Shown piece by piece: positions 1 through 11,200 of a DNA stretch of 64,000 nucleotides. Origin of the DNA: Acidobacterium sp. S8. GTDB lineage: Bacteria; Acidobacteriota; Terriglobia; Terriglobales; Acidobacteriaceae. The notes beneath the pieces were generated by a model. The model was not told the origin of the DNA, did not search any database, and saw only the letters and a list, made by a program, of their open reading frames with translations. Numbering within the stretch: position 1 is the stretch's first letter; each line of letters starts with the position of its first letter. The position numbers were made by a program, and so were the translations under genes. The stretch is taken from the NCBI RefSeq assembly GCF_009765985.1, contig NZ_LMUM01000026.1:145491-209490 (forward strand). The letters run 5' to 3'.

Positions 1-1140
1 ATTGGAGGCAGAGGCTCAAGCGCACTCTATCAATACACGATTCAGTCGGACAATATTGCCGATCTCACTCACTGGGCGCCGATTCTGCTGCAACAGATTA
101 AGAAATTACCGGGCTTCCAGGATGTGAACTCCGATTTTCAAAATGCGGGCCTTGCGGAATATCTGACCTATGATCGTGTGACCGCGGCACGCCTGGGTGT
201 CAGTGCCCAGGCAATCAACTCAGCACTCTATTCGGCCTTCGGTCAATCTCAAGTTTCACTCATCTATACCCAATTCAATCAGTATTACGTTGTGTTAGAG
301 GTTGCTCCTCCATACTGGCAGTCGCCTGAGGGATTAAAAAACATCTATCTGTATACGGGCCACGGGGTCATTCCGCTAGCTGCGATGACCAAAGCTGAAT
401 CTACGACGACGCCGATTTCCGTCGCCCATACCGGTCTTTTCCCGTCCGTCACGGTTTCCTTCAATCTTGCCCCGGGCGTTTCGCTGAGTCAGGCAACGGA
501 ACGCATCCAGCTCATGCAGAATCAGCTTGGCACCCCGGAGACCATTCACGGATTCTTCGCCGGGACTCTCCAGGCGTACCAGCAATCGCTTAGCTCCGAA
601 CCTTATCTCATACTTACCGCGCTGCTCGCCGTATATATCGTCCTTGGCATCCTCTACGAAAGCCTCATGCATCCACTTACTATCATTTCCACGCTGCCAT
701 CTGCGAGCGTTGGCGCTATTCTCGCGCTCATGCTGTTCAAAATCGATCTCAATGTCATCTCAATTATCGGGATTATCCTGCTCATCGGTATCGTGAAGAA
801 AAACGCCATCATGATGATTGATTTCGCACTTATGGAAGAACGAGAGCATGGGAAGACGACCGCCGATGCAATCTTCCAGGCATGTATGTTGCGCTTCCGG
901 CCGATTCTGATGACAACTATGGCCGCTCTTTTTGGCGCACTGCCGCTGGCTTTCGGAACCGGTACCGGCTCTGAATTGCGCCGCCCCCTCGGCATCACGA
1001 TCGTTGGCGGACTCATCATGAGCCAACTGCTTACGCTCTACACGACGCCGGTAGTCTATCTATATCTCGATCGTCTTCGCCTTCGCGCTCAAGGCAAACA
1101 TCGCGATACATTCCACCCTCAGGGAGAAGCCGCATTATGA
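1..1140 (+). CDS. RND-family efflux transporter permease, C-terminal part (5' end outside window)
   Basis: Frame 1 is open from base 1 (IGGRGSSALYQYTIQSDN...). C-terminal RND TM region (GIVKKNAIMMIDFALMEEREHG, LRFRPILMTTMAALFGALPLAFGTGTGSELRRPLG). Confidence 0.95.
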   Translation: MGGRGSSALYQYTIQSDNIADLTHWAPILLQQIKKLPGFQDVNSDFQNAGLAEYLTYDRVTAARLGVSAQAINSALYSAFGQSQVSLIYTQFNQYYVVLEVAPPYWQSPEGLKNIYLYTGHGVIPLAAMTKAESTTTPISVAHTGLFPSVTVSFNLAPGVSLSQATERIQLMQNQLGTPETIHGFFAGTLQAYQQSLSSEPYLILTALLAVYIVLGILYESLMHPLTIISTLPSASVGAILALMLFKIDLNVISIIGIILLIGIVKKNAIMMIDFALMEEREHGKTTADAIFQACMLRFRPILMTTMAALFGALPLAFGTGTGSELRRPLGITIVGGLIMSQLLTLYTTPVVYLYLDRLRLRAQGKHRDTFHPQGEAAL

Positions 1141-2678
1141 GATCGCCTCTCCAGATTCCAGACCGTTCAAGATTCCGCACATTTCCGTCGATATGCAGTG
1201 CTCTTTTCCTCGGCTTACTGATCGCCGGATGCACCCCCGGGCCCAAATATCATGCGCCTGCCCCGCCGCCTTTGGCGGCTAAGTCCTACAAAGAATCAAC
1301 GGTTAATTTCCAAGATGCCGAGGGCTGGAAGGTCGCCAGTCCGCAGGACGCCATGCTCCGCGGCAAGTGGTGGGAGATCTTTCATGACTCTGAGCTGAAT
1401 GGCTATGAAGAACAAATCGAAATTAACAACCAGAACATCAAACAATATTTTGAGAATTTGATGGCCGCACGCGCCATGATCAGGGAAGCCCGCGCTCAAT
1501 ATTGGCCCACCATAACGACCAACCCTTCCTGGAACCGCTCCAAATCATCGGGAAATCTCGGCCAGAGTTCCACTGCCAATGCTGGGTCCACAAGCTCGAT
1601 CTGGTCGTTTCCTTTGGACATATCCTGGACACCCGACTTTTTCGGGAAGATCCGCAATGAGGTTAGGGAGGCCGAGTACGGAGCCCAGGTGAGTGCCGCA
1701 GATCTCGAAAATGAAAAACTGGTCGAACAAGCGACTCTAGCCGAGACTTATTTTCAACTTCGCGGTCAGGATGCTTTGGAAAAAGTTCTCAACGATACCG
1801 TTGAGTCCGATAAGAAAGCGCTTGAAATCAACAAGACTCTCTATGAAACGGGCATCAACGATTACCTGTCCGTCGCCGCAGCCGAGAGTACGCTCAAGAG
1901 CGCTGAATCCGCAGCACTCAATGTCGGAATTTCTCGTGCGCAGTACGAGCATGCCATTGCCACGTTACTTGGCAAGCCTGCCACTGATTTTTCCATTGCT
2001 GTAAAGCCTCTGCTGATCGTGCCTCCACCGATTCCTACCGGCGTTCCGTCCCAGTTGCTGGAACGTCGCCCTGATGTCGCCGCTGCCGAGCGCACCTTAG
2101 CCGAAGCAAACGCCACCATTGGTATTGGGTATGGGGCCTTTTTCCCCAGCGTTACACTTTCCGCCACCGGAGGATTCGAAGCATCCGAGCTTGGGCACGC
2201 GTTTGACTGGCCCAGCAGATTCTGGTCCATTGGCCCTTCTACCTCCCAGCTGCTCTTTGACGGTGGCCTTTACCGGGCTGAACTCCACCAGTACGAGGCA
2301 ACCTATAACGCTGATGTCGCCATTTATCGCCAGACTGCTCTTACCGCTTTCCAGCAGGTGGAAGATTATCTGGCAGCAACCCGTATTCTTTCTCTTCAGC
2401 TTATTAAGCAGAACGAAGCGGTTGGAGCCGCGCAAACTACCCTCAATCTTGAAATGGGCAGGTTTGAAACCGGCATCGATCCTTACATCAACGTCACAAC
2501 AGCACAGGTCACGTTGCTTTCGGATCAGGAGTCGCTCGTAACGCTTCAAATTCAGGAGGCGGTTGCCTCGATCGAGTTGATTCAGGCACTCGGAGGCGGG
2601 TGGGATGTCACGCAGTTGCCGACACCAGCGCAGCTATCGAGCAAACCTGCCAAGAATGATTATGTGATGCAACGATGA
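1137..2678 (+). CDS. RND efflux outer-membrane lipoprotein (NodT/OprM-like)
   Basis: Lipobox LIAGC, overlaps the permease stop, OEP repeats (RRPDVAAAERTLAEANATIGIGYGAFFPSVTLSATGG). Confidence 0.93.
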   Translation: MRSPLQIPDRSRFRTFPSICSALFLGLLIAGCTPGPKYHAPAPPPLAAKSYKESTVNFQDAEGWKVASPQDAMLRGKWWEIFHDSELNGYEEQIEINNQNIKQYFENLMAARAMIREARAQYWPTITTNPSWNRSKSSGNLGQSSTANAGSTSSIWSFPLDISWTPDFFGKIRNEVREAEYGAQVSAADLENEKLVEQATLAETYFQLRGQDALEKVLNDTVESDKKALEINKTLYETGINDYLSVAAAESTLKSAESAALNVGISRAQYEHAIATLLGKPATDFSIAVKPLLIVPPPIPTGVPSQLLERRPDVAAAERTLAEANATIGIGYGAFFPSVTLSATGGFEASELGHAFDWPSRFWSIGPSTSQLLFDGGLYRAELHQYEATYNADVAIYRQTALTAFQQVEDYLAATRILSLQLIKQNEAVGAAQTTLNLEMGRFETGIDPYINVTTAQVTLLSDQESLVTLQIQEAVASIELIQALGGGWDVTQLPTPAQLSSKPAKNDYVMQR

Positions 2679-2840
2679 GCGGCCCCGAACGGTGTCGCTT
2701 TGCACACAACGGCGGAGAATGGATTACACAGATTTTATCCTGACGGGGAACAGACGTAACCATTGCCGTTGAGAGTTAGATATGGATAGCTCAACGTGGG
2801 GGAGGTTCCGCACTCTTCCGATGTTAGGGTATATCTACTC

Positions 2841-2996
2841 TTACTCGCTCTCGTCTTCAGCCAATCCAGGCCCTTTGCCGCCGTGAATGCTAAAGTTCGC
2901 TACGCCTGCTCTCGGTTCAAACTCATGCTCATTTTCCGGTTGGCCGAACGAAGACTCTGTCTGCTCTTCATTTAAGCGATCGGTTGGATTACTCAT
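2841..2996 (-). CDS. 51-aa hypothetical small protein (MSNPTDRLNEEQTESSFGQPENEHEFEPRAGVANFSIHGGKGPGLAEDESE)
   Basis: Below the ORF-track length cutoff. AAGGAG Shine-Dalgarno 6 nt before ATG, same strand as and ~35 bp after the kinase gene. Confidence 0.6.
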   Translation of the reverse strand: MSNPTDRLNEEQTESSFGQPENEHEFEPRAGVANFSIHGGKGPGLAEDESE

Positions 2997-3030
2997 TTTT
3001 TTCTCCTTGGGGAACATTCTGTTTTTGTTC

Positions 3031-5718
3031 TTAATGCTTTTTTATTCTTGCTAACAGCGGCTGCATATCTGGATCAAGCTGCAGGTCGGCGAGCCCAACG
3101 CCCTCCTGCTGCGCCTGTTTGATCAGATTTTCTGCCACGCTCGCATCCGCGAGACGATTATAGGCCTGAATCACATTTACAAGCACTTCCGGATCGTTAG
3201 GGGCGAGAGAGATTGCTGCTTCGAGGTGCGGAATGGCGCGTTCTCGAAGACCCTTCAGGGCATAAACCAAGCCCAGCCATGACTGACTGCTTGCCTTTCG
3301 CGGATTCATGGAGGTCTGTGCCTCAGCCAGGCTTTCCATTCGGTCGAGTGCCGCATTTGCCTTCTGCCGCTCTCCCAGATAATAGTACGCAAGTTCAGCA
3401 TATCGCCATGACAGTATCTCCTGACCATCCAAGGCAATAGCCCTTTCACTCGCATCTGCTGCCTGCGCATAACGTTTTTCATGTAGATAAAGCAAAGCCA
3501 GATTGCCATAAGCGCCGTCAGTGGCACCCAGTGCAAGCGATTTGCGCAGCGCGTCTTCCGCCAATGAATATGCCGCCGGATCACCGCTATCGAGGTAAAA
3601 GCCGCCAAGGTTGAAATACAGCATAGGATTATCAGGACTAGAGGAAATAGCCTCTTTTGTCTGGTTAATCGCGTCGGAATATCGGCCATGGCGGTCGTAG
3701 AACAACGCCAGTTCGTTGCGATTTGACCAATCACTGGAATTGAGAGCCGCGGCTCGCTTGTATTCCTCCTCTGCCTGGTCAAGGTGTCCCGCTTGTTCAT
3801 ACGACCAAGCCATGCCGATGATCGCGTCGGGATTGCGGTTGTCGAGTGCGACTGCGTTTTGGAATTCAGTGAGCGCCAACTCATTGTTCCCGGTAAGGGT
3901 GTGGAGCGATCCCAAAGTGACATATGTACTTGGCAATTGAGGGTTAAGTTTAAGCGCCCGCTCGCAACTGGCTAGCGCCTCCTGAATCCATCTGGGATTG
4001 TGGCTGTCTTTGTACTTGAGCCGGTAGGCCTCGCCTAGTTTTGCATAGGCGAGCGCAAAATTAGGATCCTGTGAGATTGCGTTCTTGAGGCGATCGATGG
4101 CTAAGTCCAGGTTCTGAGGCTTATCAAAGCGTTGCAGGTAACTAAGTGCCTCGAGATAAAGATCATATGCCGGAGGGACCGTGCTGCTGCCGGAGCGGAC
4201 CACAGCGCCAGAGGCTCCGGACACATTTAGCAGGCGGCCTAATTGCGTTACAGCATCCTGTTCGGCGGCAGCGAGATCGCCATTCTCGTTTGACGCCGTG
4301 ATGGCCCCAATCTGTCGCAGTGTCTTCGCATTGATCAGGTCGATATCGATGGCCACGTGTTGGCCGGTTCGCTCCAGCCTCCCTTTCACGACAAGCGTTG
4401 CTCGAAGCCGCTTGTATGCCGAGACGGGGTCGTTCACGTTGCCGCTGCGCACGACGCTTGCCGGGATCACCCAGAGGGACTGCTGGCTTGTATCCAGATT
4501 CGAGATGTCAGCGGTCATGCTGTCCATCAGACCGGCAGCTAACAGGGCAGTCGCCGAATCTGAGCCGGAATTATCGAAGGGCAGCACGGCGATATGCTTT
4601 TGCCTGGGACCGAAGAACAGCCCTTGCACATGTTCCCGCGGCACTGGAAAAATAACGACAGCGAGCAGTAACAGACAAATAACGGCAGCCGGAACTATCC
4701 ACCGCCTGGTGAACGGTTTCGGTGTTGTCGCGCCGGAAGCGGCAGCGATGATGCTGCCAATATCTTTTTTTCGCAACGAGGCTTTGCGAGATTTCGCTTG
4801 AGAGGCTTTGCCAGTGATTAGAGCTGCTGCTGTCGCTTTCGAATCTGCTGATTTTTCAGGTCCAGAACTGTTTTTTTGAAACTCTCGCAGGTCCAAACGC
4901 GCCAGGTCATGAAGCAATTCGTCGCAGATTCCATAGCGGAGCGCGGGCGTCTTGGAGAGACACTTGTAAATGATTCGCTGAAGACTGAGCGGCAGTTCAG
5001 CGGAAATCTCGGGTGTATCCCTGCAGATGCTGTGGGCAATGGCGGGAAGCGTATCTCCCCGGAAGGGGTGGTGGCCGGTGAACATCTCGGCTGCAGTTAC
5101 GCCGATCGCCCAAATATCGACTCTTTGGTCGACAGGCTGGCCGCTCAACTGCTCCGGTGCCATATAGGCAGCCGTTCCAGAAATCGTCATACTCTGCGTC
5201 AGGCTGTCGTTGCTGATCGCCTTGGAAAGTCCGAAGTCGACAATCTTGACGGTGTTCTGCCGCGTGAGCAGGATATTCGATGGTTTGATGTCGCGGTGGA
5301 CGATGTTGTGAGCGTGCGCTGCTGCCAGGCCCGAAGCGATCCCTCTGAGCAGTTCGACGCCTTTACCAAGCGGAACGGGGCCATTAGCGATTCTTCCAGC
5401 CAGAGTGCCGCCATCGTAATACGCCATAACGATGAAGAGCTGGCCATCGCTCTCTTCAAGGCCGTAAATAGTGCAGATATTCGGGTGGTCAAGAGCCGAG
5501 ATAGAGCGTGCTTCTTTGAGCAGGCTTTCCTTGTCCGATTCACCACCGTAGAAGATTTGAGGCAGAAACTTGAGGGCGACGATACGGTCCAGTTTGAGGT
5601 CGCGTGCCTGCAGGACGACACCCATGCCGCCAGAGCCTATTCGGCCAAGGATTTCGTAGTCGCGTAGAAAGTCTCCGGGTGCAGGCAAACTGGTTCCTGT
5701 GCGTGGCAGACCGGTCAT
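3031..5718 (-). CDS. Ser/Thr protein kinase with C-terminal TPR repeats
   Basis: YEILGRIGSGGMGVVLQARD, HRDIKPSNILL, DFGLS, APEQLSG kinase motifs, then a TM segment and multiple TPRs. Confidence 0.95.
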   Translation of the reverse strand: MTGLPRTGTSLPAPGDFLRDYEILGRIGSGGMGVVLQARDLKLDRIVALKFLPQIFYGGESDKESLLKEARSISALDHPNICTIYGLEESDGQLFIVMAYYDGGTLAGRIANGPVPLGKGVELLRGIASGLAAAHAHNIVHRDIKPSNILLTRQNTVKIVDFGLSKAISNDSLTQSMTISGTAAYMAPEQLSGQPVDQRVDIWAIGVTAAEMFTGHHPFRGDTLPAIAHSICRDTPEISAELPLSLQRIIYKCLSKTPALRYGICDELLHDLARLDLREFQKNSSGPEKSADSKATAAALITGKASQAKSRKASLRKKDIGSIIAAASGATTPKPFTRRWIVPAAVICLLLLAVVIFPVPREHVQGLFFGPRQKHIAVLPFDNSGSDSATALLAAGLMDSMTADISNLDTSQQSLWVIPASVVRSGNVNDPVSAYKRLRATLVVKGRLERTGQHVAIDIDLINAKTLRQIGAITASNENGDLAAAEQDAVTQLGRLLNVSGASGAVVRSGSSTVPPAYDLYLEALSYLQRFDKPQNLDLAIDRLKNAISQDPNFALAYAKLGEAYRLKYKDSHNPRWIQEALASCERALKLNPQLPSTYVTLGSLHTLTGNNELALTEFQNAVALDNRNPDAIIGMAWSYEQAGHLDQAEEEYKRAAALNSSDWSNRNELALFYDRHGRYSDAINQTKEAISSSPDNPMLYFNLGGFYLDSGDPAAYSLAEDALRKSLALGATDGAYGNLALLYLHEKRYAQAADASERAIALDGQEILSWRYAELAYYYLGERQKANAALDRMESLAEAQTSMNPRKASSQSWLGLVYALKGLRERAIPHLEAAISLAPNDPEVLVNVIQAYNRLADASVAENLIKQAQQEGVGLADLQLDPDMQPLLARIKKH

Positions 5719-5855
5719 CGTTCAGCAGACTCAGCAGGCAATCGCATATGGGGTAAAGACAAGGGGGAATTTGTAGTTAAGCATACTCGAAAACAATATT
5801 TATTCGCACGGAATCCGAGACGCTCGATGCTTAAAAACCCCTGCCATGAGCTTTT

Positions 5856-7004
5856 CTAAGGTTTATTGTTTTCCAACGCCAGCACGGAGAATGCGGTAGC
5901 CGCGTCACTCATGAATCGTCCTACACCTGACGTGGGATCGCGTCGAACGTTGAGCGAATAGGCGGGCCAGAGTCCGTCGGTTTTATCCTGGTTTGCGAGC
6001 AGCCAGCCGATTCCCCGTTTTACTTCGGGACTAGTTCCCATGCCACTCTCTTCAAGGGCAAGTACAGTGAGTCCCGTGGCGTAGCCGTCGCTGCGCGGAT
6101 CGAATGCTGAATTGTCGTGACGTTTCCAGGTCCCCAATGTCGAAAGACTCCAACCGCCGTCAGGCTGTTGCTTACGAAAGACCTCTCCGGCAAGCACGTC
6201 ACGTTCGGGAGTCGTCATAAGACCGGGCAACTGGGTAGACGCCCACAATAACAGGATGCGATTCACCAGGGGCTGCGTCCGCGCTTGACTTCGCAAATAG
6301 CTGCGCAACAAAGCCAGATTGTCCCTCACTTTTGGATCGTCACGATAGTCATCTGGTGCGATTCCCACGGCCACGGCGGCCATCGTAGCCCCGAAGTACT
6401 CTGATTCATCGGCTTCCCAGGGAGAGAAGTGGAAGTTCTGCCATATCCACGCTCCGGCCCTGGTCCCCGTTTTCTCTTGGAACGACCACATATTCTCAAA
6501 TGCCTTGAGGGTTACATCCTGTAAATGCCCTCGTTGCGCGTCATAGCGGGAGAGGATCAGGGCATTAAATACGCTCTCTGCGTCGCGGGACTCCTGCGTC
6601 TTGCCCGGTCCATGGACAGCGTCGTTATAAAAAGGCTCCGCGCGGTTTCCAAGATTGACTCGCTTTATAACGCTGGCGAGCATCACCTGTTCCGGGTCAG
6701 AGAGCTTCTGCTCGCCCAGTGTTTGGCGCAAGCCTGGCCTGGCAAGGGCGTAGGGTACATTCGTGTGACACGAGATGCACAATGTTTCGTGGTCTTTGTG
6801 AGCAGGAGGCCAAGCCTGCCACCATATCTCGCGGCTGTCGAGATATTTCGCGGCTGCAGCTTTGTCCCAGGTTGTTTCGCCTGTCGTTTGAATTTTTCTA
6901 TCGGCGGAATCTTTCGTCTTGTCCGTAGCGGCACATGCCGTCTTTGTCCCGCTCGCCAGAAGCAAGAGAATTTGAATTCCGACGAAGAATAACCGACCGC
7001 GCAT
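5856..7004 (-). CDS. Secreted squalene-cyclase-like (alpha/alpha toroid) protein with a CXXCH heme motif
   Basis: Signal peptide, CISCH motif, prenyltransferase/cyclase-like repeats (QQPDGGWSLSTLGTWKR, LLANQDKTDGLWPAY). Confidence 0.7.
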   Translation of the reverse strand: MRGRLFFVGIQILLLLASGTKTACAATDKTKDSADRKIQTTGETTWDKAAAAKYLDSREIWWQAWPPAHKDHETLCISCHTNVPYALARPGLRQTLGEQKLSDPEQVMLASVIKRVNLGNRAEPFYNDAVHGPGKTQESRDAESVFNALILSRYDAQRGHLQDVTLKAFENMWSFQEKTGTRAGAWIWQNFHFSPWEADESEYFGATMAAVAVGIAPDDYRDDPKVRDNLALLRSYLRSQARTQPLVNRILLLWASTQLPGLMTTPERDVLAGEVFRKQQPDGGWSLSTLGTWKRHDNSAFDPRSDGYATGLTVLALEESGMGTSPEVKRGIGWLLANQDKTDGLWPAYSLNVRRDPTSGVGRFMSDAATAFSVLALENNKP

Positions 7005-7211
7005 GGATGCTTCTCGCTGTAATCTGAAACAACTCTGATGTGACGGGGCTGCTTGGAACTGGAGCTTACCAGATATCGGTTCGAAGAGTTCTATTTATTT
7101 GTACGAATGTGATCGTCAAGCACGACGTTGTACGACGATAAGGATCCATAATGGCGGCCATAACAAAACCTCACTTGGTCGGATCTCGCTTGCTTCCCGA
7201 ATTAAAAAGAT

Positions 7212-7345
7212 GTGAGAAGTCTTATGGTTACCGCCGGCATGGCCGATGTGTCTACTCGCCAGGCAATGGAGGCTGGTGTCGCCGGAGGCTTTCCGAAGCA
7301 CAGTAGTCTCGAACAGCTGGCGATGGTAATCCATCTGGAATCTCA
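7212..7345 (+). pseudogene. Fragment of a response-regulator receiver domain
   Basis: SLMVTAGMADVSTRQAMEAGVAGGFPKHSSLEQLAMVIHL resembles the C-terminal half of NarL-type REC domains. Stop codon just upstream; no complete domain. Confidence 0.4.
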
Positions 7346-7493
7346 AAGTCTCAGAAAGATCCGTCAAGGCCGCCTTCCGGGAGGTGTTTCACAAAAGCAG
7401 GAGAACGCGCAGTCAACTTGGCAGAATTGCAATTGAAACTCATTCCTCTGACCGGCTGAAATACTGAGAAAACTACTCGAGCCTTCGTGAAAT

Positions 7494-8066
7494 TCAGTCT
7501 CCGCTCACAGTTTCACCCAAGTATTCTCTACTCATCGAGACGTAGCCTTCGCGAGCAGTTTTCTTGCCGCGTTCCCGGTATAGTTCCTCGTCGCGGGGTT
7601 GCCAGGTATCTAGTCCATCTACGTACCGGTTGTACATGCAGAAGGCAGCAGCAATCAGAACGGTATCGTGAATCTCGACATCGATCGCGCCCAGCATACG
7701 TGCAGCTTCCACATCTGCGGCGGTGACATATTTGCCGCCCTTCTGCACTTTGGCCGCGACGACCAGCAACGCCTTCAACTTTTCTGAGATATCTGCGGAT
7801 TGAAAATCGGCCTTTACTCTTTTCACCAAATCATGGTCATCGTTCAGGCAGGCCGCCGCAATTGAACCATGAACCGTCTGGCAGAAATAACAGTCGTTAA
7901 GGTAAGAGACATAAGTGGCAATCATCTCACGATCTCCCTGCGGTAATGAATTGGGCGCGTGAAGCAATGCTTCTACGAGTTCGTTAAGTGGCTTCGCCGT
8001 CTCGGGGCGAAAAGCCATCGCGCCGCGTATACCCTGCAATCCTTCAGGCAATTTGATGTGAGGCAT
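7494..8066 (-). CDS. AhpD/carboxymuconolactone-decarboxylase-like peroxidase family protein
   Basis: CYFCQTVHG (CXXC...H), IHDTVLIAAAFCMYNRYVDGLDTWQPRD. Confidence 0.88.
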   Translation of the reverse strand: MPHIKLPEGLQGIRGAMAFRPETAKPLNELVEALLHAPNSLPQGDREMIATYVSYLNDCYFCQTVHGSIAAACLNDDHDLVKRVKADFQSADISEKLKALLVVAAKVQKGGKYVTAADVEAARMLGAIDVEIHDTVLIAAAFCMYNRYVDGLDTWQPRDEELYRERGKKTAREGYVSMSREYLGETVSGD

Positions 8067-8271
8067 CGTAAGTTCTCCTGGCTTCGAAGAAGCATACGCG
8101 CTGTCCCACTGTCATTGCAGGTGGAATTCTTTCTCCACCTTAAGACTGAAGACAGATGCCCACACGGTTTGTAGGATTCGCTTGAACCTCCCTCGCAACA
8201 CTTGTTCCCAGCAGGCATTGCCTGCACACGGCCGCATACGGCCGCGTTTCATGATCTCGGAGTTTGACCTG

Positions 8272-11200
8272 ATGCGCTTTTATGTCCGGCTTGGAGTGTC
8301 CTGCTATCTCCTGGCTTTCGCTTCACTCTTGCAAGCTCAATTACCCAGCGGGGCTATTAGCGGGATCGCCACGGATCCAAGTGGCAAGCTTGTGCAGGGC
8401 GCACATATAACGGCAGCCGATGAACGGCAGGGCGCGCTGCGTGAGAGCACCACCAATGCAGACGGCGTGTTTACGTTGTCGAACCTTGCTCCAGCCAGCT
8501 ACACAGTTGTTCTGACGTCTGTGGGATTCTCCGAAGTTCGCTATAGCCACGTGCAGGTCGAAGCAGGAAAGACAGTCACCCTGGATACAACGATGAGCGT
8601 CGCCGGGCAGACGAATCGTATAGATGTGAGCAGCAACAGCAGCGAGGAAGTAGATTTGACTCAGTCCATGCTGCAGGGTCAGATACCCTCGAGGACGATC
8701 CAAAGCATACCGCTCAACGGTCGCAACTTCCTCGAGTTAGCCTTTCTTTTGCCCGGAAACAGGCCCGGACCCAATTTCGATCCGACAAAGACCAATACCA
8801 TCGAGATCAGTTCCGCCGGTGGATTCGGACGCGGCGGCAATATCCTCGTAGATGGAGCCGATAACAACGACGAAGTAGTCGGCGGTACGCTGTCGAACTT
8901 CCCACAGGATTCAATCGCCGAGTTTCAGATTGCGACGGCTCGCTTTACGGCGGAGGTAGGGCGCTCCGGCAACAGTATTATCAACATCATCACGCGCTCA
9001 GGTGCGAACCAGATGCACGGTTCTGCATTCTTTTTTGAACGTAACCGGCATCTGCAGGGCCTTCCCGCCACTTTCGATCGTTCACAACCAGTGCCACGAT
9101 TTGACCGTGAACAATTCGGCGGATCGATCGGCGGCCCGCTTTACAAAGATAAGGCCTTCTACTTCACGTCTACGGAATACCGCAACCAAAATGCCGCGAT
9201 CCAGACCGGCACGCGAGTTTTCACAGGCTCGCCTTATGGAGGCTCTCCCTTCTACGGCTATATCATCAATACGGCCGCTCCAGCACCTCTGCGTGACCTG
9301 CTGCTTTCCAATCGCGTTGACTATCATCTGAATGAAAACAACATATTCGGCCTTCGCTATAGCTTCAACCGCTCGACTGATACAGCGCAGGCAACGGCAG
9401 CGCAGTCCACACCGTTCTCTACGGCGGCAGAAAGGCAGAATGCGCTGAACCGCTTCAACTCTGCGGCAGCGACGTGGAGCAGGGTCATCGGATCGAAGAT
9501 GACAAATGCCCTGTCGGTTCATTACGACAATTTCTACAATGACATCCCTCCGTTTCCTGACAATGCCTCCACTACGAATCCCGAACTAAATCTCACTAAT
9601 GAGTTGTTGTTTCCGGACCTGGCCGACGGCGCAAATTTCAATCTTCCGCAAGCAACCCACATGGACCGGTACCAGTTCCGCGACGCATTCACCGCCACTC
9701 TAGGTAGACATACCTTGCATGCCGGCGTCGAGTTCCAGCACTACCGGGTAAGCGGGCTTATCAACGTCTTCGGCAGCGGCTCGGTGATCCTGGTATCCGA
9801 CTTCGGCTTCCAGGATCTGAATGGCGATGGCGTCGTGAACGACCTGGATATACCGGTTGCCGTTGGCATCCACAGCACAGCGCCAATTATTCCTGTGCCC
9901 ATTCCAAAGATCACAAACAACTACACGGGGCTTTATACGCAGGATGACTGGCGCGTTTCCCCGCAGTTGACGCTCAACCTGGGCCTGCGATGGGAGTACG
10001 ACTCTGATGCCACCGGACAGGGAGACGCCCACCAGCCGTGCCCATCCCTCACAAGCGTTCCGGACAAACCATGTACCTGGATGGCGAACGTCCTGCCATT
10101 GCATAAGGATCCGGACACGAAGAACTTTGGGCCGCGCGTCGGCTTTATTTATGACCCCTTCGGCCGCGGTAAGACGGTGCTGCGCGGTGGATATGGAATC
10201 TATTACGATCGAGTCATTCTTGAAGCGGGCTCAAAAGAGCTGGTGCAGAATGACCGCGCCCTGACGGTAACACAATATGGCGGCTCAAGCTGCGTGATTC
10301 CGGGCACAGGCGCACCGGCGACGCTGGATAATTGTTTCGCTCCCGGCGCGCGTTTCTCGCCTGACAGCCCAATGATCACAACGGCTTTTAGCGGCCCACA
10401 TCAAACGGGGGGCGTCGGCATCGTCGCTCTCGGCCAGAGATCCCATCATCCGCTGTTTCAGCAAGCTTCTATCGGAACGCAGCAACAAATATCGAGCAAC
10501 TGGTTAATAAGCGCCGACGGCCTGCATGTTTTCGGCCAGCGGCAGCTGATCGGCAGCCTCCTTCGTAGTACTACATCAACATCTCCATACATCCAGTGTC
10601 CGGGTGGAAATCAACTCTGCCTTATTACTGACCCATTGTCCGGAATTACGGATAGCGTGACCATCATTGATTCATCCGCAAAGAGCTGGTACGACGGGTT
10701 ACTTGCGAGCGTGAGCAGGAGGACGGCTCGCATTGGTCCTGTTACCTACGACTTCAACATCAGCTATACGCTGTCGAAGACGTTCGACTACTCAGACGAC
10801 GATCAACTCGAGAATGGCAATAAGGACGAGCAAGTGAATCTGGTGGAAGGTGCGGCCGGCCTGCGCAAAGAAAAGGGCTACGCTCTCACAGATGAACTTC
10901 ATCGCATCACGCTCTATGGCGAGGCGAAGCTTCCTTACGGCTTCAGCTTCGCGCCGCTTTACACCTTCGGCTCCGGTGTGCCGGCAGATACTTTTCTCCC
11001 GGGAACAGCAAATATCTCCGGCGCATCAGGCTCGCGCATACCCATATTGCCGCGTAACGCCTTAGGCCGCGAGATCAAGAACAGTAATCAGCTAAACGCA
11101 GCTATTGATCACTGGAATGCGTTGCCATCCTGTCCCGGAGCCTACCCGTGCAACGCCGGTGGTCCCATAGCGCACGTTCCCGGAGGCATAAATTTCTTCA

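Noticed and set aside
4876-5667. 263-aa plus-strand ORF
   Set aside because: Antisense shadow of the kinase domain at 3031-5718; no recognisable protein features.
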